Source: Stappia sp. BW2
GTDB lineage: Bacteria > Pseudomonadota > Alphaproteobacteria > Rhizobiales > Stappiaceae
Direction: 5' to 3'
Assembly: GCF_008107695.1 (NCBI RefSeq)
Contig: NZ_VIRG01000070.1
Span: 744,001 to 808,000, forward strand
Length of the DNA: 64,000 bases
A program made the position numbers and the translations under genes. This document shows positions 47,451 through 57,296 of this stretch, piece by piece. The notes under the pieces were generated by a model. The model worked only from the letters and a program-made list of their open reading frames with translations. It ran no database searches and was not told where the DNA came from. How positions within the stretch are numbered: position 1 is the first letter of the stretch; the number at the start of each line of letters is the position of its first letter.

Positions 47451-49865
47451 ATGCGCTTTTCACACCAAACCATTCGCCGATCCTGCCTGACCATCAGTGG
47501 CCGTCGGGGCCCTGGCAGGGCGATCTTTCTTCTGTCCGGTCTCCTTGCGCTTTTCCTGTGTCTGGGCGGTCTCCCCTCCGGGGTGCAAGCGCAGGGCATT
47601 CCCGGGCTGTTTTCCGGCGCTGTGTCTTCCAAGGCAGAGACAGGCACCGGCAGTGCGGCTGCCGGTGAAAGGGCAGGCGGAGAAGCGCAGCCGGAAGCGG
47701 TCAGTAGTGCGACACCAGAGGACGACGCCGGGGCGGGAGAAAGCGCGCTTCAGACAATGGATGAGTTCGCGGACAATGCCGTGAAGTCCCGCGACGTTCT
47801 GAAGTCCATCTTCCAGAAGATCCCGGAGATCCGGCAGGTGATGGTGAAGACCTTGCGCGCTCAAGGAGGCGAGCAAGGACTTGGCTGGATGCCGGCGACG
47901 TTTCTGGACATTCTGATCGCCGTGGTTCTGGGTATGACTGCATACACCTTGTTGAGCCGATGGGGCCGGCGGCAATTCGCGTCTTGGTACCGGCCGGATG
48001 CGACGACACGTGCCGACAAGATCATCTATCTTTATTCCCGGGCGATTTTGATGTTTGTCGGCGTCGGGCTGTTTTTTGCCGTTTCGGCCGCTGTTTTTCT
48101 TCTGATCGGAACCGGTATTGATGCGTCCAACAAGACGGCCCTGGTGGTCGTGGGCACCCTGACGGCGTTTCTGGCGATGCGTGTCGTCTGGTTGAATGTT
48201 CTGGCGCCGGACGCCGAAACCCACCGGCTGGTGGCGCTTTCCAACCAGGAAGCAACCGGGCTCTACAGGACACTGCTGGTCGGCACCGGTGTGTCGCTGA
48301 TGGCGGTTGCCTTCTGCCTGTGGATGGAGCGGCTGGGGCTGTCGGCGGACATTCATAAACTTGCGTTGATCGCAGCGTCCGCGCTGTCGATGGTGATCCT
48401 GTCCGGCATTGCGATTGTCTATCGCCGGGTGATTGCACGGTTGATCCGGGGCAAGAGAGGAATGGACGCGCCGATCTGGCGCAGGGCGCTGGCCGGTGTC
48501 TGGCACTTCCTCGCTGTTGCCTATTTCTTCCTGGCCTGGGGCATTTCGGCCGTGCGCATCCTGCTCGACCTGCCGGACGCCATCGGTCTTGTAGGCGCTC
48601 CGCTGGAAGTGCTGTTGATGGCCGCAGTTGCCTATGGCGTCTTGATCCTGATTATCGACAGGGTTCTGCTGCCACGGCTGGACACGGTCGCCGCACAGGA
48701 AAAAATCGCTCAGGACATCCAGAGCACCGAAACGGGCGAGGCCGACGAACAGGACGTTGCCAGCGCATTGGCACAGGCACGTGCGGAAGCTGCCGAACGG
48801 GAAGCGCGGCGCTCTCCCTTCCGCGACCTGTTCGACCGCGGTGCCACAATCCTGGTCGTGTTCACTTCGCTGGACATGCTGGCTTCCAAATGGGGGCTGC
48901 CGCTGGCAGGAAGCGGCTCACTGATCGGTTCCTTCGTCGAGGTGCTGCTGGTCATGTTCCTCGGCTACATGGCCTATGAAGCCGTCAAGATCGTCATTGA
49001 TCGGGAAATCGCCAAGGAAGCGCCGGCGGAAAAGGACGAGGAGGCGGAAGTCGGCGGAACCGGCGAAAGCCGGATTTCGACCTTGCTGCCGATCTTCCGC
49101 AACTTCCTGCTGATCACGATTGTCGTTATCGCCTCCATGGTGGTGCTGTCGCAGCTCGGCGTGAACATCGCCCCGTTGTTCGCCGGTGCCGGTGTCGTCG
49201 GTCTGGCGGTCGGCTTCGGGGCGCAAACCCTGATCCGGGATATCTTTTCAGGCGCATTCTTTCTGATCGACGATGCCTTCCGCAAAGGGGAATATATCGA
49301 TATCGGCAGTGCCAAGGGCGTCGTTGAAAAAATCTCGATCCGGTCCATGCAGCTGCGGCACCACCGTGGTGCACTGACAACGGTTCCCTTCGGCGAGATT
49401 CAGAAGGTCGAGAATTTTTCGCGCGACTGGGCCGTGATGAAACTCGCGTTCCGCGTCACCTACGACACAGACGTGGAGAAGATGCGCAAGATCATCAAGA
49501 ACTTCGGTAAGGAACTGCTGGAAGACGAGTATTACGGCCCCATGTTCCTGGCTCCGCTGAAGTCTCAAGGCATCATGTCGATGGAAGACAGCGCCATGAT
49601 CGCGCGTGTCAAGTTCACCACCAGGCCCGGCAAGCAGTTCGAGCTTCGCAAGGTCGTTTATGCGGGCCTGCGCGATCTGTTCGAAAAGAACGGCATCCGC
49701 TTTGCGCATCGACAGGTGACCGTCCGCGTTGCCGGGTCTGATGAAGAGGAAGAGGCAATGTCGCCTGCTGCCAAGGAAGCTGCCGCAGCGGGTGCTGCTG
49801 CCGCCGGGCTTCTGGGCGAGGAGGTGGACGGAGAAAGCAGCGGCGCTGCCGAGGACCAGCTTTAA
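47451..49865 (+). CDS. Large MscS-family mechanosensitive channel
   Basis: An 804-residue protein. Residues about 22-48 form a signal peptide or first helix. A variable periplasmic region of about 100 residues follows, then roughly nine or ten transmembrane segments from about residue 165. The conserved MscS pore and beta domain is near residue 570-660: GAGVVGLAVGFGAQTLIRDIFSG, then DDAFRKGEYIDIG and TTVPFGEIQKVENFSRDW. A cytoplasmic alpha/beta domain follows, and the C-terminal 45 residues are Glu/Ala-rich and probably disordered. It should open under hypo-osmotic membrane tension. Confidence 0.92.
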   Translation: MRFSHQTIRRSCLTISGRRGPGRAIFLLSGLLALFLCLGGLPSGVQAQGIPGLFSGAVSSKAETGTGSAAAGERAGGEAQPEAVSSATPEDDAGAGESALQTMDEFADNAVKSRDVLKSIFQKIPEIRQVMVKTLRAQGGEQGLGWMPATFLDILIAVVLGMTAYTLLSRWGRRQFASWYRPDATTRADKIIYLYSRAILMFVGVGLFFAVSAAVFLLIGTGIDASNKTALVVVGTLTAFLAMRVVWLNVLAPDAETHRLVALSNQEATGLYRTLLVGTGVSLMAVAFCLWMERLGLSADIHKLALIAASALSMVILSGIAIVYRRVIARLIRGKRGMDAPIWRRALAGVWHFLAVAYFFLAWGISAVRILLDLPDAIGLVGAPLEVLLMAAVAYGVLILIIDRVLLPRLDTVAAQEKIAQDIQSTETGEADEQDVASALAQARAEAAEREARRSPFRDLFDRGATILVVFTSLDMLASKWGLPLAGSGSLIGSFVEVLLVMFLGYMAYEAVKIVIDREIAKEAPAEKDEEAEVGGTGESRISTLLPIFRNFLLITIVVIASMVVLSQLGVNIAPLFAGAGVVGLAVGFGAQTLIRDIFSGAFFLIDDAFRKGEYIDIGSAKGVVEKISIRSMQLRHHRGALTTVPFGEIQKVENFSRDWAVMKLAFRVTYDTDVEKMRKIIKNFGKELLEDEYYGPMFLAPLKSQGIMSMEDSAMIARVKFTTRPGKQFELRKVVYAGLRDLFEKNGIRFAHRQVTVRVAGSDEEEEAMSPAAKEAAAAGAAAAGLLGEEVDGESSGAAEDQL

Positions 49866-50120
49866 TGTGTGGCCCACAATGAAGATCAATTGGTTCGAGG
49901 CGCACCAATCCGATCATATCCGAAAGACCTGAAAAAGGCTTCACCGGGCGGCGTCAGTGCGCTGGACCGGACACAAGCCCGCTCCCTGCGCTATTGCTGA
50001 CGTAGCTCTGCGATTTCTCATGCCATTCCAGCTTCGGTTCCGAAGGCGCTCCTGATCTTTGATCTGGTATGCGGGCCTTTTGGTGTTGCTTCATGCCCCT
50101 GGAGCCCTTGGCTACTCAAG
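49866..50120. other. Intergenic region after the MscS gene
   Basis: No gene or clear terminator was recognised in these 255 bp between the channel gene and the convergent Imm11-like gene. Confidence 0.5.
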
Positions 50121-50831
50121 CTAAACTTCCTTCATTTGAACATGCTTGGGCAGACGCAAATTCGCCTTGTCGAATTCTGCTTTCAATGCATCGGAAAAAA
50201 GGATTTCGGGCCTGGACAAACGGCGCTCACGCCAAAGATGAGCGTCGTTGATAGTGCATTTGGAAAAGGCAAGTCCGGACATGTATTTTTTGGTATTGTG
50301 ACTAACCAAGTAATACTCGTGAAGTTCACTTGGCTTTTCCCAAGAACCCTCTGTGCTTTTTTGGGGAGCGAAGCTGTCCAGATACCGACCGATCAACATC
50401 GTGTAGTATTGCTTGGGATATGCTTGACCCTTTCGCATTATCACTTCGATTGGGCGAAATTCATGGACACCGGGATCCAGACGCTCGACGGCGTCCTTAA
50501 AGTCCGCGTCAACGGCAAGCAGCTGACTGTTCATCATGAACAATGAACCGAGCGTCCTGTAGGTTTTGAACAATTCGTATTTTTCAGGCCACTCGTGATC
50601 GGCCACCGGACGGAAGGGGGTGCTGTCTCCATGGACAGTTCCGGGTTCGTATTTGAAATTTCCGACCACGTGGGCAACATAACCAGCTCCCAGGAACTCC
50701 CCGTATTGCGCCTTTTCTTTCGGCGACATTTCATTTTCGAAGTAGGCCTTGAGCCGCTCGTCATAACCAACGAAATCCGCATCCGGAAAGTAGTCGCCAA
50801 AGCCGCTTGGCAGTTTTAGTCCCCACACCAT
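50121..50831 (-). CDS. Imm11/DUF1629-like protein (orphan immunity-protein homologue)
   Basis: A 236-residue soluble protein. The second half resembles the Imm11 (DUF1629) family of polymorphic-toxin immunity proteins: FRPIEVIMRKG, YYTMLIGRYLDSF, then CTINDAHLWRERRLSRPEILFSD, ending LRLPKHVQMKEV. No toxin gene is adjacent. It lies downstream of the caspase-Sel1 gene on the opposite side of a 77-bp gap in the same orientation. Composition is more AT-rich than neighbours, which fits recent acquisition. GTG 50834 is an alternative start. Confidence 0.7.
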   Translation of the reverse strand: MVWGLKLPSGFGDYFPDADFVGYDERLKAYFENEMSPKEKAQYGEFLGAGYVAHVVGNFKYEPGTVHGDSTPFRPVADHEWPEKYELFKTYRTLGSLFMMNSQLLAVDADFKDAVERLDPGVHEFRPIEVIMRKGQAYPKQYYTMLIGRYLDSFAPQKSTEGSWEKPSELHEYYLVSHNTKKYMSGLAFSKCTINDAHLWRERRLSRPEILFSDALKAEFDKANLRLPKHVQMKEV

Positions 50832-50908
50832 CACTTATACCAACCTCAATTGAGTGAAACCTGTCTGATCCATACTTGTTTTAGCGGTTGGAAACAGTCT
50901 GAACGTTT

Positions 50909-52813
50909 CTACTCATCCGCATATTGAAAGAGCGCCTGCAGGGATTTGTCACCGATCTGGCCGTCAATCTTGCCATGATAGGTTCCGGCTTCCTTCAAAC
51001 GGCGTTGTACCTCCTTGTTGAAGGACAGTGGGTAGGTGCCGGACCTGGTCAAGAACCAGAATTCCGCCTCGATCCTTCCGCCGGATCTCAGCGCTTTCAT
51101 GAGCCAGTCGACGGCGATCTCCTTCCGATCGCTCTTGAAGGTGCCCTTCAGGTATTGAAGGGCGAGTTCCCGCATTGCAATCGGGTCGTCAGCCGCAGCA
51201 GCCTGTTCCAGCAGCTCCCGGGCCCTCTCGGTGTTTGTGTCGCCGCCGCGCCCTTGGAGATACATCCAGGCGAGGTTGGTTGCCGCCAGGGCTTCGTCGT
51301 CCGATTCCAGCGCGCGCTGGTACCAGTGGCGGGCCTTGAAATCGTTTTGCTCAATGCCTTCACCCCTGTCATAGGCTCCGGCGACGTAAAACGCGGCTTC
51401 CGGATTGCCCGCTTCAGCTGCCTTCTGAAACCACTCGAACGCCTTCGCCTCATCATAGTCGACCAGGTTGCCTTCGTTATAGGAATGGGCGAGCAGGGTC
51501 ATGGCGCCGGCGTTGCCCAGACGGGCGGCTTTTTGCAGGAGCCGCAGCGTTTCTTCCGGTTGCCATTCCACGCCCTTGCCAAGCTCATAGGCGATGGCCA
51601 GTTCGACCATGGCGTCGGTGTTGTCGAGTTCCGCCGACTGGCGGTACTGGCGGGATGCCTCGGCCTCGTTGCCCGAACGGTCGAGGACCTGGCCGTAAAG
51701 CAGCCGGAGTACAGCGGCGTTGGGAAAGAGCGCGACCGCATCATAACAGGCTTGCACGGCACCTTCTGGAACACCGGCGCCGAGATCCGTGTTTTCGATC
51801 GCCAGGCACGTTTTCACCTGTGGTGAGCCTGACTGCCGGGCCTTGGCATTCTGGTTGTCCGAAATCGAGGGATGCCTGTGTCCGAGGGTTTTGTTCAGCA
51901 GCTTCAAGGCATCCTCGGCGAATTGCCCGTCCGGATAGCGGTCCAGATAAAGCCGGACTTCCTCCGGACTGTCGCCGTACCGGACGGCTTCCCACAAGGC
52001 TTCTTCGCTCGACGCACGTTCCACTGTGCCCTGTTCGGCGGGGTTGAAAGTGAAATCCAGAACCAGGGAGGAGTTTTCCCAGGGGATCTGCGCGCCTTCC
52101 GTGGTTTCAATCACATCCGTTCTCACCCGCCGCAGCATGCGGGCAACGTCGAGATCAGGAGTGGAAATGTGCGTCAGCAGCGCCTTTGTGAAGGGGCTGT
52201 TTCCCTCGGTTCCGTCAAGGGCGACATTGCCCGGCTCCGTTGCATAGGCGATCAGCGTGCCTGGACCGGCATCGACCCGGGCGAGACCCTGGCCCACTTC
52301 GACCGCTCTTGTGTCCATGGAGCGGGCAAGGCCGGGTGCGAATGGATTGTCCCGGCATGCGTCGAGCAGAATGATCCTGGTTTTTGCCGAGCCGTCCATC
52401 TGGTGCAGAAGCGATTTGACGGCGATCAGTTCGGAGTTGATATCGCTCTCTTCCTGCAGATGGGCGTCGGCGGGCACCAGATAGTTCTCGCCAGCGACCT
52501 GAATTCCGTGCCCGGCGTAAAAAAACAGCGCGACGTCGGCCCCTTCCAGGGATTTGGAAAACGTCCGGATCGCTTCCAGAAATGAGGTGCGCCCCAGATT
52601 TTCCTGTTGCAGGACCTCAAAATCCAGGCTCCTCAGGGCTTCACCAAGTTTCCTGGCGTCATTGACTGGATTTTCGAGTGTGCCGGCCGAGGTATAGTCC
52701 CCGTTTCCCACGATCAGCGCGACGCGCTTTTCTGCATGCGCCGACACCGTGAAAAGCAGGACGCTGACAAAGAGGTAAATGGATTTCGTCACAAGGCCGC
52801 GCTCAAAAAACAC
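50909..52813 (-). CDS. Secreted caspase-like (C14) protein with Sel1 repeats
   Basis: A 634-residue protein. Residues 1-27 form a signal peptide (cleavage after AHA). Residues about 29-250 are a caspase/metacaspase-type domain with the catalytic dyad His102 (FYAGHGIQV) and Cys153 (LLDACRDNPF). From about 365 to 560 there are Sel1-like helical repeats (AVELALAYELGKGVEW-, AGNPEAAFYVAGAYDRGEG-type units). The end, residues about 600-634, resembles a peptidoglycan-binding helix set (EVQRRLKEAGTYHGKIDGQIGD). GTG 52813 is the start. Likely a periplasmic protease or pseudo-protease scaffold; target unknown. Confidence 0.9.
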   Translation of the reverse strand: MFFERGLVTKSIYLFVSVLLFTVSAHAEKRVALIVGNGDYTSAGTLENPVNDARKLGEALRSLDFEVLQQENLGRTSFLEAIRTFSKSLEGADVALFFYAGHGIQVAGENYLVPADAHLQEESDINSELIAVKSLLHQMDGSAKTRIILLDACRDNPFAPGLARSMDTRAVEVGQGLARVDAGPGTLIAYATEPGNVALDGTEGNSPFTKALLTHISTPDLDVARMLRRVRTDVIETTEGAQIPWENSSLVLDFTFNPAEQGTVERASSEEALWEAVRYGDSPEEVRLYLDRYPDGQFAEDALKLLNKTLGHRHPSISDNQNAKARQSGSPQVKTCLAIENTDLGAGVPEGAVQACYDAVALFPNAAVLRLLYGQVLDRSGNEAEASRQYRQSAELDNTDAMVELAIAYELGKGVEWQPEETLRLLQKAARLGNAGAMTLLAHSYNEGNLVDYDEAKAFEWFQKAAEAGNPEAAFYVAGAYDRGEGIEQNDFKARHWYQRALESDDEALAATNLAWMYLQGRGGDTNTERARELLEQAAAADDPIAMRELALQYLKGTFKSDRKEIAVDWLMKALRSGGRIEAEFWFLTRSGTYPLSFNKEVQRRLKEAGTYHGKIDGQIGDKSLQALFQYADE

Positions 52814-53175
52814 CTGACCACTCCCTGGCAGAAGGCTGCGTCAATCATTTCATCAAACATGTGCGCTGGCGGAAATAAGTCCTGCCGACTTTTGGAAACG
52901 GGAAGCAGAAAGGCCAGCATCCGGATTTAAGCGGCTTCACTTAACGGAAGCAAGCTTTCGGCTTTCGGCGCGCCTGCGGGAACGTACCAAAAGACGGAAG
53001 CAGGTCTGCCGGAAGCGCTCTGCCGGCAGGAACGGGCCTCACTTGCCCGCCCGGCAGGACATGGAAGCGCTATGCCTTGCCCTTGGTGTTTCGCAGACCG
53101 GCATATGACATTTGCGGCAAGACCGTCATAATGGTTTGCTGCATGTGTCGGATTGCCATTGTGACGGGGGGAAGA
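52814..53175. other. Intergenic region between the divergent caspase-like and secreted-protein genes
   Basis: About 360 bp with no supported gene. It should contain both promoters. CTGCCGG-type short inverted repeats occur around 53010-53035, but no regular operator is evident. Confidence 0.45.
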
Positions 53176-53742
53176 ATGCTGAAACAAATGCTTCTGGGAG
53201 GCGCGCTTGCAGCCGGTCTGTCGTGTCAGGTGCTGGCGGGGCCCTTGCAGGACAAGGCGGGCGAGGCCGAGGCGGCGTTGGAAGCCGGCAACGGTGGACA
53301 GGCGATTGCCCTGATGCGGCAGGCGCTGTTCGACGTCTGGTCCAAGGCGTCACTCTCCATTCCCACTGCCTTGTTCGTGAAGGCTCCGGCCGATGGCTAC
53401 GGTATCTACACGCCCAGAGCCGATGCAGCATTTGCGAAGGACGAGACGCTGCGCATCTATCTGGAGCCGGTCGGCTTTGACTGGAAAGAGCAGGATGGCC
53501 TGTTTACATCGCTTCTGACGGTCGATTTCGATCTGGCGTCACCGGATGGAAAGGTGCTTGCCGGACAAAAGGAGTTTGGCCGGTTCGACTTCAAGAGCCA
53601 CGTGCCCAACACCGAATATATGGCCAACCTGACACTGAATGTCAGTGGTGCACCCTCGGGCGACTATGTGCTGGAGCTGACCGTGAACGACGAATACAGC
53701 GGCAAGACAGCCAAGGTCCGGATGCCTTTCTCGATCAAATAA
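53176..53742 (+). CDS. Secreted hypothetical protein (188 aa)
   Basis: The signal peptide (residues 1-21, cleavage after LAG) is followed by a short helical part (DKAGEAEAALEAGNGGQAIALMRQALFDVW). A beta-sandwich-like domain ends SGDYVLELTVNDEYSGKTAKVRMPFSI, reminiscent of periplasmic chaperone or adhesion folds. ATG 53176 has GGGGGAAG just upstream. No family with a known function is recognised. It is followed after 168 bp by the GT17 gene. Confidence 0.8.
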   Translation: MLKQMLLGGALAAGLSCQVLAGPLQDKAGEAEAALEAGNGGQAIALMRQALFDVWSKASLSIPTALFVKAPADGYGIYTPRADAAFAKDETLRIYLEPVGFDWKEQDGLFTSLLTVDFDLASPDGKVLAGQKEFGRFDFKSHVPNTEYMANLTLNVSGAPSGDYVLELTVNDEYSGKTAKVRMPFSIK

Positions 53743-53910
53743 GGAAGGCGGGTCAGGGGGCGGCGCATTTCTGTGCCAAGTGCGTGGACCTCTTGAGTGA
53801 AATCCGATATCGGTCCCGGCAGGCACCAGAACGGGCCGGCGACGTCTTGAGCTGCGATCCGGCAGCGCGGCCTTGCTGACGTTTGCTGATTTAGGAAACC
53901 GGGCGCACGC

Positions 53911-54786
53911 ATGAAGCTCTACGACTGTTTTGTCTTCCATAACGAATTCGACCTTCTGGAAATCCGCCTGCGGGAAATGGGTGACCAAGTCGATTATTTT
54001 GTGCTGGTGGAGGCAAACCAGACGCAGCGGGGCGGTCCCAAGCCGTTCTATTTCGCGGAAAATCGCGCGCGTTTCGCCCCTTGGGCAGACAAGATCATCG
54101 ATCTTCAGATCGCGTTTCCAGACGAGTTGCCGCCGGCGCTTGGCGTTTACAAGAACAGACGCAAGGCGGACTGGGAGCGGGAAAACTATCAGCGCAACTG
54201 TATTGCGCAGGCGCTTGAAGGATGTGCGCCGGACGACTTGATTCTGCTGTCGGATGTGGACGAGATCGTGCGGGCGGACGTTCTGCAGAAGGCGCTGGAC
54301 GACAAGCTCTACAAGGGGCGCTTGCTTGTGTTCGAGCAAAGCCTGCACAAACATCATCTCAACCGCGTTGTTCCGGGCAAGACCTGGCTGCTCGGTTCGC
54401 GGATGATCGAAAAGAAATACCTGACAACTCCGCAACAACTGCGGCGGACCAAGGCGCGGATGACGAAAAAGTCCTACGTGCCAGGGTTTGTCACCCAACC
54501 GCTTCTCAGGATCCGGAACAACAATCTTTCAGGCATCAGCCGCCCGGTGACAATCCTGCCTGACGCAGGCTGGCATTTTTCCTCGATGGGCGGCCTGGAA
54601 GCGTTCCGGACAAAGTTGAATTCCGTCGTCCACGGCCAGACCGTCGATACAAGCGACATCGAGAAGCTCTACGGCCGCGAACTCGTCGGCACCGCGCTTG
54701 TCCAGCGCGACGGCCTGCCGGGCTGTGTGCGTGAGGGGCTTTTCGAGCACATGCTCGAGCAGGGTGCCAAGCCTGCGGAAAGCTGA
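53911..54786 (+). CDS. Glycosyltransferase family 17 protein
   Basis: A 291-residue cytoplasmic protein of the GT17 family (beta-1,4-mannosylglycoprotein GlcNAc-transferase-like). It begins MKLYDCFVFHNEFDLLEIRLRE and contains VDYFVLVEANQTQRG and the DxD-containing ILLSDVDEIVR near residue 111. Later GWHFSSMGG is a further family feature. Bacterial members are found in surface polysaccharide contexts, but here there are no neighbouring polysaccharide genes, so the acceptor is unknown. Confidence 0.88.
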   Translation: MKLYDCFVFHNEFDLLEIRLREMGDQVDYFVLVEANQTQRGGPKPFYFAENRARFAPWADKIIDLQIAFPDELPPALGVYKNRRKADWERENYQRNCIAQALEGCAPDDLILLSDVDEIVRADVLQKALDDKLYKGRLLVFEQSLHKHHLNRVVPGKTWLLGSRMIEKKYLTTPQQLRRTKARMTKKSYVPGFVTQPLLRIRNNNLSGISRPVTILPDAGWHFSSMGGLEAFRTKLNSVVHGQTVDTSDIEKLYGRELVGTALVQRDGLPGCVREGLFEHMLEQGAKPAES

Positions 54787-55006
54787 GATGATTAGGGTGT
54801 GCTGGAGGGTGCAAGCTTTGCAGATCCGTCCGGCTTGTTCCGATTTCGTGAACCCGCTCCGCTCCACTTGATCCAATGCGTCAGCCAGGCTGCTGAAAGC
54901 GGGGAGGCGGGCTGTGCCTCTGTTCCGACATCCTGTCTCAAATTCGACGAATACGAGCCAATCGGTGTCGCATTTGTTTTGATCGCTTGCACGGTGCGTC
55001 GATTTC

Positions 55007-55026
55007 ATATAAAGATATCTTTATAT
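55007..55026. promoter_or_regulatory. Perfect 20-bp palindrome upstream of the methionine-cycle operon (SahR-type operator)
   Basis: ATATAAAGATATCTTTATAT is a perfect palindrome located eight bases upstream of the start codon of the ArsR-methyltransferase gene. Its form fits operators of ArsR-family SahR regulators, which are known to control metF/metH-type genes in Proteobacteria in response to S-adenosylhomocysteine. Autoregulation and control of the whole downstream operon are inferred. Confidence 0.75.
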
Positions 55027-55034
55027 CGACATTG

Positions 55035-56057
55035 ATGGCGAAGCTGATGACCGAAGAACAGACCCTGTCCGTTGACGATACCCTGGCTGCCCTGAGGGCG
55101 GTTGGTGAAGCAACGCGTCTGAGACTGATTGCGCTTCTGGCGGAAAGCGAACTGACCGTGAAGGATGCCACGGCGATCCTTGGTCAGAGCCAGCCGCGCA
55201 TTTCGCGTCACCTCAAGCTGCTTGCCGAAGCCGATCTCATTCAGCGGTTCCCGGAAGGGGCGTGGGTCTACTACCGGCTGGCGGATGGCCCGGAAGGCCA
55301 GCTTGCCCGTGATCTAGTTGCCCGTATTTCCCTGGAAGACCCGGTGCTGGCAGCGGATCAGGAGCGGTTCCAGGCAATTCGCCGGGCGAAAGCGGATGAG
55401 GCTGCGGCTTACTTTGCTGCCCGCGCGCTGACCTGGGACAGGGAGCGCTCGCTGCATGTCTCTGAAGACGCAGTCGAGACGGCGATGCGCAAGGCCCTCG
55501 GCGACAAGCCGTTTCAGTCGTTCCTCGATCTGGGCACCGGCACGGGCCGACTGCTGGAAGTGTTTGCCGACCAGTATGTCACGGCGCTTGGTGTCGATGC
55601 CTCGCATGACATGCTGGCTGTCGCCCGCGCAAATCTCGCCAAGGCCGGGCTCTCGAACGCCCAGGTGCGCCATGGCGATGTTTATGCGCTGAATGTTCCG
55701 CCGCGGTCCTTCGATGTCGTGGCGATCCACCAGGTGCTGCATTTCCTGGACGAGCCGGCAAGGGCCCTCAACGAGGCCGCCCGCGCGCTGCGTCCCGGTG
55801 GCCGCCTGCTGATCATCGATTTCGCTCCGCATCAGCTGGAGTTCCTGCGCGAGAAACACGCGCACCGCCGCCTGGGCTTTGCCCATGACCAGATGGAGCG
55901 TTGGCTTGAAACGCTCGAACTGGACCTGGAACAGGTCACCGATCTTGTTCCGGGTGACGGCAACGACTCAAACCTTACCGTAACCCTTTGGCTTGCGCGT
56001 GACCGCCGAATTGTCACCGACCTGCCTGCCCGAGACACGTCCCGAGAGGTCGCCTAA
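55035..56057 (+). CDS. ArsR-type regulator fused to a methyltransferase domain (SahR-like)
   Basis: A 340-residue protein from ATG 55035. Residues about 10-85 are an ArsR winged helix (ATRLRLIALLAESELTVKDATAILGQSQPRISRHLKLL). From about residue 130 there is a class I SAM methyltransferase fold with FLDLGTGTGRLLEVF, DVVAIHQVLHFLDEP and LRPGGRLLIIDFAPHQ. Such fusions are found next to metF and metH in Alphaproteobacteria and are attributed to sensing of S-adenosylhomocysteine through the methyltransferase pocket. The gene is followed one base later by metF, so they are coupled. Confidence 0.88.
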   Translation: MAKLMTEEQTLSVDDTLAALRAVGEATRLRLIALLAESELTVKDATAILGQSQPRISRHLKLLAEADLIQRFPEGAWVYYRLADGPEGQLARDLVARISLEDPVLAADQERFQAIRRAKADEAAAYFAARALTWDRERSLHVSEDAVETAMRKALGDKPFQSFLDLGTGTGRLLEVFADQYVTALGVDASHDMLAVARANLAKAGLSNAQVRHGDVYALNVPPRSFDVVAIHQVLHFLDEPARALNEAARALRPGGRLLIIDFAPHQLEFLREKHAHRRLGFAHDQMERWLETLELDLEQVTDLVPGDGNDSNLTVTLWLARDRRIVTDLPARDTSREVA

Positions 56058-56058
56058 C

Positions 56059-56973
56059 ATGACAGCCATTTCCAACCGCCGGTCTCACCAGGCCGCACCG
56101 TCCCCGATCACGGCTTCGTTCGAGTTTTTCCCGCCGAAGTCGGACAAGATGGGCGAGACGCTGTGGCAGACGGTGCAGCGGCTGGCGCCGCTCAGCCCGT
56201 CCTTCGTGTCCGTCACCTATGGTGCTGGCGGCTCCACTCGCGAACGCACGCACCGCACTGTCGAACGTATCCTCAAGGAAACAGATCTTGCACCGGCCGC
56301 GCACCTGACATGTGTCGGGGCAGCGCGCAGCGAGATCGATACGATCGTCAAAGATTACTGGGATATGGGCGTGCGTCATCTGGTGGCTCTGCGCGGCGAC
56401 CCGCTAGACGGCATCGGTTCGCGCTACGTGGCGCATCCTGAGGGCTATGCCTACGCTTCCGATCTGGTGGAAGGCGTCAAGAAGATCGCCAATTTCGATA
56501 TTTCCGTTTCCGGATATCCGGAAAGGCACCCGGAAAGCAGCAACTGGCAGACCGAGATCGACAATCTGAAGCGGAAGGTCGATGCGGGGGCGGACCGGAT
56601 CATCACCCAGTATTTCTTCGATAATGACATGTTCGACGATTACCTGGACCGGATTGCGGCTGCCGGCATCAACATTCCGGTGATCCCGGGCATTCTGCCG
56701 ATCCACAATTTCGAACAGACGATGGTGTTTTCCGCAAAATGCGGAACGTCCATTCCGCAGTGGCTGGCCCGGCGTTTTGCCGGCCTGTCCAACGATCCGG
56801 AAACCCGGAAGCTGGTCGGCGTTTCCGTTGCCTGCGAACAGGTCATGGACCTGGTCGACCGTGGCATCAACGACTTCCACTTCTACACAATGAACCGGGC
56901 CGACCTGACGTTCGCCATCTGCCACATGCTGGGCATGGGCAAGCCGGAAACCAAGGAAGATCTGGCTGCCTGA
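56059..56973 (+). CDS. metF: Methylenetetrahydrofolate reductase
   Basis: A 304-residue FAD-dependent TIM-barrel enzyme. Diagnostic parts are ASFEFFPPKSDKM (residues about 17-29), VSVTYGAGGSTRERT, LVALRGDPL, and IIPGILPIHNF-like VIPGILPIHNFEQ. It makes 5-methyltetrahydrofolate for MetH. ATG 56059 has GAGAGG upstream and lies immediately after the SahR-like stop. The frame open upstream overlaps that gene and is not used. Confidence 0.96.
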   Translation: MTAISNRRSHQAAPSPITASFEFFPPKSDKMGETLWQTVQRLAPLSPSFVSVTYGAGGSTRERTHRTVERILKETDLAPAAHLTCVGAARSEIDTIVKDYWDMGVRHLVALRGDPLDGIGSRYVAHPEGYAYASDLVEGVKKIANFDISVSGYPERHPESSNWQTEIDNLKRKVDAGADRIITQYFFDNDMFDDYLDRIAAAGINIPVIPGILPIHNFEQTMVFSAKCGTSIPQWLARRFAGLSNDPETRKLVGVSVACEQVMDLVDRGINDFHFYTMNRADLTFAICHMLGMGKPETKEDLAA

Positions 56974-57296
56974 AGAGATCTGTTCGGGGAGGCCTGACCA
57001 GGCACTGAAACGAATTGAGCACCGATGCGACGTGGGAGACCCCCACGCCTGTCCCTCCCTACAAGGGGAAGGGGAACAGGCAACAAGTGGTGCATCAGTG
57101 GCGATGGAAAAGGGCAAGTGCCGGGCTTTTGCGTTGTAAAAGAGCGCGATGTGAGACCGGCGCCAGGGGCAAGGCACTTCAGACTTTCCTTCTCCCGTAT
57201 GGGGAAGGGTTCGGGATGGCGGGAGTTGACGAAGCCGAAGGTCCTCTCTGTCCCTGGAGCAGGAACGGATAGAAACAAAGCGGGAAGCGGAGCGAG
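56974..57296. other. Gap with a GGGGAAGGG-type repeat fragment in the met operon
   Basis: The 323 bp between metF and the next small gene contain no supported coding sequence. Two stretches, CCTCCCTACAAGGGGAAGGG near 57052 and CCTTCTCCCGTATGGGGAAG near 57185, look like halves of an intergenic CCTCCCC/GGGGAGGG repeat family common in Alphaproteobacteria. Such an element may have separated metF from the downstream genes. Confidence 0.5.
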
